Assembly (NCBI GenBank): GCA_015065295.1
Contig: SVQN01000008.1
Span: forward strand, 1 to 57,340
Direction of reading: 5' to 3'
DNA: 57,340 nucleotides
From: Oscillospiraceae bacterium
Lineage (GTDB): Bacteria > Bacillota > Clostridia > Oscillospirales > CAG-272
Shown here: in pieces, positions 49,239 through 55,652 of the stretch
Numbering within the stretch: position 1 is the stretch's first letter
How the letters are laid out: every line of letters begins with the position of its first letter
Program-made: the position numbers and the translations under genes
The notes under the pieces: generated by a model
The model's database searches: none
What the model was told of the DNA's origin: nothing
Seen by the model: only the letters and a program-made list of their open reading frames with translations

Positions 49239-50063
49239 TTACGGCATGTACGGGTTGCCGTTCCATTCGTAGTCTTCGGGCATGAGGTAGGGGGTGATGA
49301 ACCGGATCGTGAAGTCTACGCCCCACTGACCGCGCACGCCCATCCATTTGCCGGAGTGCGGCTCGATGGAGATCATGCCGTTGTAGCCCTTCGTGTAGAG
49401 CAGGTTCATGACCGCGCCCCAGTTGACCTGGTCGAGGCCTGCCGGCGGGTCGTCGTAGTGGCGGCCGTCGATGTACATCGAACCCTTGAGGTGGAAGTGC
49501 GCGATGCGTTCGCCCCACTTGTACATTTCCCTGATGTAGTCGCCGCCGCGTCCGAGACAGTGCGACGTGTCATACTTCAGCCAGAGGTCCGGCAGTGCGC
49601 CGAGAACGATGTCCCATGCGGGGTCTTCCACAACGAAGTTTTCCCACGAGCAGTTGTAAACCGCAATCTTGACGTTCTTGCCCTTCGCGTAGTCGATCAG
49701 CTTTCCGAAATAGTCGATGGCGATCTTGCAGTTTTCTTCGAAGCTCTTCCCTTCCACCGCGTTGCAGCCGGTGTTGAAAACCGGGCAGCCGAGCGCGGAT
49801 GCCGCGTCGATCAGGTTCTTGTCGTGCTGGAACGCGGATTCAATGATGTTTCCGTTCTCGTCGATTCTGCGCTGACCCCAGCGGCCGATGGAACCCACGA
49901 CAACGTCGTACTTTTCCATCCGTTCGCGGATTTCGTCGATGTGTCCGGCGACTTCCATGCTGTCGTAGTTGTGGTTGCAGCAGAATTCGACCGCGTGCAG
50001 TCCCTTCTGTGCGACATAAGCGAAGCTGTCTTCGCTCCAGCCGTTGATGATCCCAAGTTTCAT
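49239..50063 (-). CDS. Sugar phosphate isomerase/epimerase family protein (AP endonuclease 2-type TIM barrel)
   Basis: 274 residues. The xylose-isomerase-like TIM barrel shows LGIINGWSEDSFAYV at the start, GLHAVEFCCNH, VVVGSIGRWG, a WLKYDTSHCLGRGGD metal region, IAHFHLKGS and GMISIEPHSG, with His/Asp/Glu ligands placed as in sugar isomerases and epimerases. The exact sugar is unknown. The ATG at 50063 has AAGGAGG seven bases upstream. It is separated from the dipeptidase by an R1 hairpin and from the upstream DHHW gene by an R3 element, so it is likely its own unit. Confidence 0.86.
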   Translation of the reverse strand: MKLGIINGWSEDSFAYVAQKGLHAVEFCCNHNYDSMEVAGHIDEIRERMEKYDVVVGSIGRWGQRRIDENGNIIESAFQHDKNLIDAASALGCPVFNTGCNAVEGKSFEENCKIAIDYFGKLIDYAKGKNVKIAVYNCSWENFVVEDPAWDIVLGALPDLWLKYDTSHCLGRGGDYIREMYKWGERIAHFHLKGSMYIDGRHYDDPPAGLDQVNWGAVMNLLYTKGYNGMISIEPHSGKWMGVRGQWGVDFTIRFITPYLMPEDYEWNGNPYMP

Positions 50064-50129
50064 AATGTCCTCCTTGGATTTATGTAGAGTATTTAATCTG
50101 TTTGATATACCAACAAATTGGTTGTATCT

Positions 50130-50275
50130 GTAGGGAGCGGCGCCCTCGTCGCTCCGTCGAACGATTTGAACGCAACCATATTTTTGTAAGAATAGCCTCC
50201 AAATTGAACCTTTCTCCAACAAAATTTCGTTTATTGGAAGAATATAACCGGAGCGACGAGGGCGCCGCTCCCTAC
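50130..50275. repeat. R3-related palindromic element, copy D
   Basis: Arms GTAGGGAGCGGCGCCCTCGT (50130-50149) and complement (to 50275), AT-rich centre with CGAACGATTTGAAC and CAACAAAATTTCG. It lacks the outer AACGTGAG ends of copies A-C. It occupies most of the 251-base gap between the DHHW gene and the isomerase gene. Confidence 0.75.
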
Positions 50276-50314
50276 GGGTTTGGTTTACACCGTAAAGATA
50301 TCTGACAGTTCCCC

Positions 50315-52243
50315 TCATCCGCCGATGTTCACGCCGACTGCCTTCATGTACATACTGTACCACGAAGCCGAGTTCGCCGCCTGAATGTTGTTCACGAAAA
50401 TGATGTCGGACAGGCCGTAATCCTTCAGCTGGTCATACACGTTCATGCCCGAATGCCGCGTGTCCACGACGATGATATTGCCGTAATGTTCGCACAGGAA
50501 CGGGATGAACGCATTCCCGAACGAGTCCTTCAGCACCAGGACGTTGAAGTCCTGCGGGTTGTCCGGAACGTTGATGACCGTATACGGATTGTCGCCCGCG
50601 ATGAAGGTCACATACGTCTTGTTCGTGCTGACAATGCTCGAATTGTAGTTGTACGTCGCGCCGCCGATGGCCGATACCGTCATCGTATGCGCCTTGCGTG
50701 GGAAGAATGCTTCGATGGTATCCACGAAATTCTTGACACGCGCATCGTAGGTGTAGTTGTACATACTGCCGTGGTAGCTGTCGTTCATGACGGCGTAGTC
50801 AAAGCCGTCGAGCGGCGTGGGTTCCAGACCGATGGACTTCGCAAACGCGGAGTACGCGTAATATGCGCCGCGCGCCGTCCAGTGATGGTCGCTCTTGAAG
50901 AACAGGTATTCGTCGCGGTGGTCGTACATTTCCGTGTAGGCATCCACGAAATTCGTGGACGGATCGACGTGGGACGCCATCTTGTCGAGGATGTCCTTCT
51001 GATCCGGAATCTTCGACGTGACCGTCGGATTGTCGATCACCATGGACGAAACCGGCGCAACGACCATGCTCACGCGGGTGTTTTCGCCGAACAGGGTCTT
51101 ATAGTATGCCGCCGTCTGGGCGTAGTTTTTCGCATTGGTTTCGGAATAGTATGCCTGCGTGTAAACGCCGTCGCCGTAGATGAACAGGCCGTCCGGCAGG
51201 AAGTCGGCGGTCAGACCGGCATCGGAGGGAGTCTGTGCAATGACCGCGCTGACGGTAATTTCGCACGTCTGCTGGATTTTCGCGTCGCCCTCTCCGGCGG
51301 AACAGGTCAGCGTGCAGGTACCTTCGGCAACACCCTTGACGTCAATGCCGCCGTTCGGATTCATGGCGATGGCCGCGATGTTCTTATCGGAAATCGACCA
51401 GCGTACCTTCGCGCCGCCCGCACCTTCCGTCGTTACGCTGGCATTCACGACCGCGCCGCTGCCGACGGTAAGTTTCAGGCTGTTCTTGGAAAGCGTGATG
51501 GACTTGACCGCAGGCACAGCCGGTTCGGCAGGCGTTTCGGGAGCCGGTTCCTCAGGAGTCGGTTCCTCCGGTGCGGGAGCTTCCGGAACCGGAGCTTCCG
51601 GAGCCGGAGATTCCGGATTGTCAGCCGGGGGAACGACTGCGTTGTCCGGAGATTCCGGTTCGGGGGATTCCGGAGATTCGGGAGTTTCCGGAACCGCTGC
51701 GGGTTCGGTGACTGCCGGTTCTTCTTCCACGATTTCCGCTTCGATGGTATTTTCCGGTACAGCGGCCTCCGGAGCCGGAAGAACATCCGCTTCAGGAACG
51801 CTGTCTTCTGCGGGAGTTGCCTCTACTTCGGTAGTATTTTCTGTGGAATTGCTGTTGAGAAGGCTGTCGAACGCCGCCGCGATCTGATCCGCCGCAGCAT
51901 CCGCGCCGTCGTCGGTCTGCGCGGTACCGTTGTTGTCGAGCAGGACGAAGTTTTCTTCTTCGCCGAGCGAATAGTCGATGCCGCGGAGGGTGTCCATTTT
52001 CTTGGAGAGCATGACAAGATTGTCACGATAGAGGAACGTATCGGAGACAAACGACGAAATACCGGCAAAATAGGAACCGTCGGCAAGGGATGTCACGGAA
52101 AATTCCGGCATACCTGCAAGTTTCCGCTGTTCCATGGCGGATTCCGTCGGACGGTCGGGCTGAATGAGGTTGAGCAGCGCGACACTGCCGAACATCACAG
52201 CAACCAGACCGAGACAAACGAGATCAATGACTTTGTTTTTCAT
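50315..52243 (-). CDS. DHHW-family secreted polysaccharide O-acetylation protein with Pro/Glu linker and Ig-like domain
   Basis: 642 residues. An N-terminal membrane helix (about 7-27) acts as signal anchor. A globular segment (about 30-110) leads into a low-complexity Pro/Glu/Ala/Ser linker (about 140-245), then a bacterial Ig-like (Big2-type) domain (about 245-335; KSITLSKNSLKLTVGSG, VKGVAEGTCTL). The SGNH-like DHHW domain follows (about 350-642) with FKSDHHWTARGAYYAY and VLKDSFGNAFIPFL. Such proteins work with MBOAT acyltransferases to O-acetylate cell-surface polysaccharide; an MBOAT gene lies directly upstream. The linker plus Ig insert inside the DHHW protein is unusual. An R3-type repeat separates it from its partner. 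Confidence 0.88.
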   Translation of the reverse strand: MKNKVIDLVCLGLVAVMFGSVALLNLIQPDRPTESAMEQRKLAGMPEFSVTSLADGSYFAGISSFVSDTFLYRDNLVMLSKKMDTLRGIDYSLGEEENFVLLDNNGTAQTDDGADAAADQIAAAFDSLLNSNSTENTTEVEATPAEDSVPEADVLPAPEAAVPENTIEAEIVEEEPAVTEPAAVPETPESPESPEPESPDNAVVPPADNPESPAPEAPVPEAPAPEEPTPEEPAPETPAEPAVPAVKSITLSKNSLKLTVGSGAVVNASVTTEGAGGAKVRWSISDKNIAAIAMNPNGGIDVKGVAEGTCTLTCSAGEGDAKIQQTCEITVSAVIAQTPSDAGLTADFLPDGLFIYGDGVYTQAYYSETNAKNYAQTAAYYKTLFGENTRVSMVVAPVSSMVIDNPTVTSKIPDQKDILDKMASHVDPSTNFVDAYTEMYDHRDEYLFFKSDHHWTARGAYYAYSAFAKSIGLEPTPLDGFDYAVMNDSYHGSMYNYTYDARVKNFVDTIEAFFPRKAHTMTVSAIGGATYNYNSSIVSTNKTYVTFIAGDNPYTVINVPDNPQDFNVLVLKDSFGNAFIPFLCEHYGNIIVVDTRHSGMNVYDQLKDYGLSDIIFVNNIQAANSASWYSMYMKAVGVNIGG

Positions 52244-52262
52244 AATCTGAAACCTTTCGTAT

Positions 52263-52298
52263 GGACTAAGGGCTAATGGTTAAGGGTGAATGACTGAG
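52263..52298. repeat. R2-like half copy upstream of the DHHW gene
   Basis: GACTAAGGGCTAATGG, TTAAGGGTGAATGACTGAG: resembles one R2 arm only, next to an R3-type element. Confidence 0.55.
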
Positions 52299-52312
52299 TT
52301 GAACGATCTTTT

Positions 52313-52450
52313 GTAGGGACACGGCGCGCCGTGTCCGCCAAAGGATTTGAACAGAGCATATTTTGTAAATAAACGTCCGATTTGGATGGATATCCGACAA
52401 AATTTCGTTTATCCAAATTGATCGACGGACACGGCACGCCGTGTCCCTAC
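52313..52450. repeat. R3-related palindromic element, copy E
   Basis: Arms GTAGGGACACGGCGCGCCGT and complement GGCACGCCGTGTCCCTAC, AT-rich centre with GGATTTGAAC and GACAAAATTTCGTTTATCC. It lies inside the MBOAT-DHHW operon, between the MBOAT stop and the DHHW start. Confidence 0.75.
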
Positions 52451-52481
52451 GAATCGCCATTTTTTTGCATTCTTTTCGATA

Positions 52482-53888
52482 TCAGAATCGGAAATACAGG
52501 AACGCGCTGTACGAATTGCCGACCAGACGGATCGACGCTGCCGCGATGAAGCCGATCACTGCAACCGTTTTCAGGAGGCGTTCCGCGATGTACGGCATCT
52601 TTCCGCTCTGCGTGAGCTTCTTCCAGAGCGTCGGGATCACCGGCACTGAGAAGAACAGCGCGGCAAGAAGGAGAATCAGGTTGTCGAATATCACGGAATT
52701 CGTGAAAATGTCGGTCACGGCTGTGCAGCCGAAGCCGAACAGATAGCCGAGATTTTTCAGCAGATTCGTGTCAAAATAGAAGATCGCAAAGCCGAATACC
52801 GTGACGAACAGCGCGTACGCATGGGAGGTCACGAACGACACCGGCTTCGGCATTTTTTCGAACGTCTTCAGCAGACTGGACTTTTCCCACATAAGTAAAA
52901 CTGCGTAATACAGTCCCCAGAGGATGAAGTTCCACGACGCGCCGTGCCACAGACCGGTCAGGAACCATACCACAAGGATGTTCCGCTGCTGGTCGTGCCG
53001 GTTGCCGCCGAGGGGGATGTAGACGTAATCGCGGAAGAACGTGCCGAGGGACATGTGCCACCGCCGCCAGAATTCGGTCGCACTCCGGGAAATCAGGGGA
53101 TAATTGAAGTTTTCGAGGAAGCGGAAGCCGAACATCCGTCCGAGACCGATCGCCATATCGGAGTAACCGGAGAAGTCAAAGTAGAGCTGGAGCGTATAGA
53201 ACAGCGCGCCTGCCCAGCGGGAGACGAAGGTCACGTCCGTCAGTCCGTAGAGCGAGGTGACGGCAAGACCGCAGCAGTCGGCGATCAGAACCTTTTTGGC
53301 AAGCCCGACGGAGAAGCGGAATATACCGTCGTTGAAGTCCTTCACCTCAACGTGACGGTCGGCAAGCTGTTCTTCGATGTCCTTGTAGCGGACAATCGGC
53401 CCCGCGATAAGCTGCGGGAAGAACGAAACGTACAGCAGGAGGGTAAAGAAGGATTTCTGCACCTTCGCGTCGTCGCGGTACACGTCGATGACGTAGGACA
53501 TGGTCTGGAAGGTGAAGAAGCTGATCCCGATGGGCATGGTCAGCGAGATCACGGGAACCTGCGCGTGGAAGACCATATTGAACGTCTCGGTAAAGAAGCC
53601 GAGGTATTTGTATACCCCAAGAATGCTGAGGTTGAACGCGATCGCCGCAATCAGCCACAATCGTTTTGCCATGGCGGTGTAGACGTGGTCGATCAGGAGA
53701 CCGAAGAGGTAGTCGCCGAGCACCAGCCCGATCATCAGGAAGATCGCCACCGGTTCGCCCCATGCGTAGAACAGAAGGGAAAACGCGGTCAGCACGATCC
53801 GCCGGTAGGTATTGTTTTTTATGAGGAAATATGCCAGAAACAAGGCCGGCATAAAAACGTACAGAAACAGGAGATGAGAGAAAAGCAT
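52482..53888 (-). CDS. MBOAT-family O-acyltransferase
   Basis: 468 residues and about ten to twelve transmembrane helices. The family core includes FFPQLIAGPIVRY, LYFDFSGYSDMAIGLGRMFGF, SATEFWRRWHMSLGTFFRDYVYIPLGG and the catalytic GLWHGASWNFILWG (His in WHG), as in AlgI/DltB/PatA enzymes. It passes acetyl groups across the membrane for surface polysaccharide O-acetylation. The ATG at 53888 has AAAGGA nine bases upstream, and the promoter is near consensus. The DHHW partner gene follows on the same strand after an R3-type repeat. Confidence 0.93.
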   Translation of the reverse strand: MLFSHLLFLYVFMPALFLAYFLIKNNTYRRIVLTAFSLLFYAWGEPVAIFLMIGLVLGDYLFGLLIDHVYTAMAKRLWLIAAIAFNLSILGVYKYLGFFTETFNMVFHAQVPVISLTMPIGISFFTFQTMSYVIDVYRDDAKVQKSFFTLLLYVSFFPQLIAGPIVRYKDIEEQLADRHVEVKDFNDGIFRFSVGLAKKVLIADCCGLAVTSLYGLTDVTFVSRWAGALFYTLQLYFDFSGYSDMAIGLGRMFGFRFLENFNYPLISRSATEFWRRWHMSLGTFFRDYVYIPLGGNRHDQQRNILVVWFLTGLWHGASWNFILWGLYYAVLLMWEKSSLLKTFEKMPKPVSFVTSHAYALFVTVFGFAIFYFDTNLLKNLGYLFGFGCTAVTDIFTNSVIFDNLILLLAALFFSVPVIPTLWKKLTQSGKMPYIAERLLKTVAVIGFIAAASIRLVGNSYSAFLYFRF

Positions 53889-53949
53889 GACCGAATCCTT
53901 TGGTAAAAAATGAGAAACAATCAGACAAAACGTCCGCCATTTCCCTTTT

Positions 53950-53978
53950 ATTATAGCATTTTCCGGACGCTTTGTAAA
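53950..53978 (-). promoter_or_regulatory. Promoter of the MBOAT-DHHW pair
   Basis: Minus strand: TTTACA (53973-53978), 17-bp spacer, TATAAT (53950-53955) with extended TGC. Confidence 0.8.
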
Positions 53979-54000
53979 CACGATTTCGACAAAAAGATTC

Positions 54001-54029
54001 AAGGGATGCCGGAAATTCCGACATCCCTT
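54001..54029 (-). terminator. Terminator of the HAD hydrolase gene
   Basis: AAGGGATG.CGG (54001-54012) pairs with CCG.CATCCCTT (54018-54029). One wobble pair in the stem, a T-rich tail on the minus strand. Confidence 0.75.
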
Positions 54030-54034
54030 GTAGG

Positions 54035-54688
54035 TTATTCTGTAATCGCCCGATAAAGCTCTTCGGATGTTCTCACAAAGGTCGTTCCGCCCGCTTCGCG
54101 GAGTTCGTCTTCGTCGCGGAAGCCCCAGAGGACGGAAATGCAGTCCATCCCCGCGTTCTTCGCCGTGAGGATGTCTACTTCGGAGTCGCCGATGTAGACG
54201 CAGTCGGCGGGCGTGAGTCCGAGATCGTCCACCGCCTTGAAAACGGTGTCCGGCCACGGCTTGCGGCGGATTCCTTCGGCTTCGCGTTCGCCGCAGACCA
54301 TGGTCACATCGGGGAAATACTTCGCGCAGAGGGCCACAGTCGCGCCGTGGGGCTTGTTGGAAACTACGGAAACGGCGATGCCGTCGGCAAGCAGGCGGCG
54401 GATGAGGTCAGTCACACCCGGATAGGGCGCGGTTTTGTGTTCGGAATTGGCGGCGTAGTAGGCACGGTAATCCGCCACGATTCCGGCAAAGTCCGGATGA
54501 TTCTGCGCGTCGGGAATGCCGAGGGACAACTCGATCAGGCGTTCAACGCCGTTGCCGACAAAGGCACGGACTTCGTCACGGGTGCGGCGGGGGAATCCGT
54601 GAGCGTCCATGGTATGGTTCACGGCATCCCAAAGGTCGTCGAGCGTATCGAGAAGGGTGCCGTCGAGGTCAAAAATAGCAGCTTTCAT
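54035..54688 (-). CDS. HAD-family phosphatase (phosphoglycolate-phosphatase-like)
   Basis: 217 residues. All HAD motifs are present: AIFDLDGTLLDT (nucleophile Asp), VSNKPHG (motif II), RRKPWPDTV (motif III Lys) and CVYIGDSEVDILTAKNAG (motif IV). The helical cap between motifs I and II fits the Gph/PgmB subfamily: phosphoglycolate, or other small phosphates. The exact substrate is unclear. A perfect-consensus promoter lies about 160 bases upstream, and its leader contains an R2-type palindrome, so the mRNA begins with a long structured region. Confidence 0.88.
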   Translation of the reverse strand: MKAAIFDLDGTLLDTLDDLWDAVNHTMDAHGFPRRTRDEVRAFVGNGVERLIELSLGIPDAQNHPDFAGIVADYRAYYAANSEHKTAPYPGVTDLIRRLLADGIAVSVVSNKPHGATVALCAKYFPDVTMVCGEREAEGIRRKPWPDTVFKAVDDLGLTPADCVYIGDSEVDILTAKNAGMDCISVLWGFRDEDELREAGGTTFVRTSEELYRAITE

Positions 54689-54710
54689 AAAAAATCTCCG
54701 ATTTTTATTG

Positions 54711-54842
54711 GACTAAGGACCCGACCTTCCCTTCGGGAAGTCGAGTGAATGGTGAATAGCTATTAGCTTCAACCAAATTTACCGTCAGGCTGACAGACAT
54801 AAAGTTTGGACAGCCATTCACCATTAGTCCTTAGTTCTTAGC
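54711..54842. repeat. R2-type palindrome in the HAD gene leader
   Basis: Arms GACTAAGGAC and GTCCTTAGTTC. Inner GTGAATGGTGAATAGC pairs with CCATTCACCATT. ACAGACATAAAGTTTGG is shared with the other R2 copies. A CCTTCCCTTCGGGAAG hairpin is added at the left end. Confidence 0.75.
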
Positions 54843-54845
54843 CAT

Positions 54846-54874
54846 ATTATACTCCCTCCCGGATGGAATGTCAA
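54846..54874 (-). promoter_or_regulatory. Promoter of the HAD hydrolase gene
   Basis: Minus strand: TTGACA (54869-54874), 17-bp spacer, TATAAT (54846-54851). It is back-to-back with the plus-strand promoter at 54892. Confidence 0.85.
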
Positions 54875-54891
54875 ACAAATTCAGTTTTTTC

Positions 54892-54920
54892 TTGAATCCT
54901 GCGCGGGTGTGTGATATAAT
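54892..54920 (+). promoter_or_regulatory. Promoter of the small lipoprotein gene
   Basis: TTGAAT (54892-54897), 17-bp spacer, TATAAT (54915-54920) with extended TGA. Predicted leader of about 250 bases, mostly R3-type repeat. Confidence 0.7.
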
Positions 54921-54966
54921 GAACTTAAATTATGAGATTGTAACAGCTCTTTTCTTACAATAAACG

Positions 54967-55153
54967 TGTTCGATAACCTTACGATCCTTCGTAGGGACAC
55001 GGCGTGCCGTGTCCGCCAATCAGTTTGGATAAACTGAATTTTATCGGAATTTCATCTAAATTGAACATTTCTTTTACAAAATATACTCTGTTCAAATCGT
55101 TTAGCGGACACGGCGCGCCGTGTCCCTACGAACAGGCGATAGGTTATCGAACA
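54967..55153. repeat. R3-related palindromic element, copy F
   Basis: Outer arms TGTTCGATAACCT (54967-54979) and AGGTTATCGAACA (55141-55153), inner arms GTAGGGACACGGCGTGCCGT and complement, AT-rich centre. It forms most of the lipoprotein gene's 5' leader; the gap 54689-55179 holds this, an R2 copy and two promoters. Confidence 0.8.
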
Positions 55154-55179
55154 GGTCTAATATAAGGGGGAAGTACACT

Positions 55180-55626
55180 ATGCTTTACAAAAAATTCCTA
55201 AGCCTTTTTCTGTTGTTTGCACTTTTCACCGCATCAGCCGTCTTGAGTGGATGCAATGCGCCCTCTCCTTTCTCTGCCGATGACCTTCCTAAATCCGGAT
55301 ATTCTCCGGAAATTGAATATATGTTTTCGGATGGATTCCCTGTTCAGAATCTGACAGCCGGCAGTACAGCGGAATATCCAGAAAAAATTACAATCCCGTC
55401 TGCGTCCTCTCTGGATTACAGCATTAACTACTCTCCCATGGGAATTCATCTGACGATATGTCTTCGTGCGGAAAACGGAACTGAATATCGTGCTGAAACA
55501 GTCGGCGGAACCGGTGAGGGAACGTTTTCCGACCTCCCGGAAGGAAACTATTCTTTAATTCTTGAACATGCCAATATCGACAGCAGGACGTTAGAAAATG
55601 CTGTTCTGGTATTTGGTATACGATAA
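55180..55626 (+). CDS. Small secreted lipoprotein of unknown function
   Basis: 148 residues. Signal peptide MLYKKFLSLFLLFALFTASA with lipobox LSGC. The mature part is a small beta-rich domain (SSLDYSINYSPMGIHLTICL, GEGTFSDLPEGNYSLIL) that looks like an immunoglobulin- or C2-like fold, but no family is recognised. It should be anchored on the outer face of the membrane. AAGGGGGAAG precedes the ATG at 55180; the frame can be read open from 55120 but without a ribosome binding site. It precedes the FAD oxidoreductase by 26 bases and may share its transcript. Codon use is less biased than its neighbours, so transfer is possible. Confidence 0.75.
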   Translation: MLYKKFLSLFLLFALFTASAVLSGCNAPSPFSADDLPKSGYSPEIEYMFSDGFPVQNLTAGSTAEYPEKITIPSASSLDYSINYSPMGIHLTICLRAENGTEYRAETVGGTGEGTFSDLPEGNYSLILEHANIDSRTLENAVLVFGIR

Positions 55627-55652
55627 AATCATTCAAGCGAGGTACAATAATC

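Noticed and set aside
51480..51840. Periodic short repeats that look array-like
   Set aside because: They are in frame and encode the Pro/Glu/Ala linker of the DHHW protein. Units are short and irregular with no spacers, so this is not a CRISPR array.
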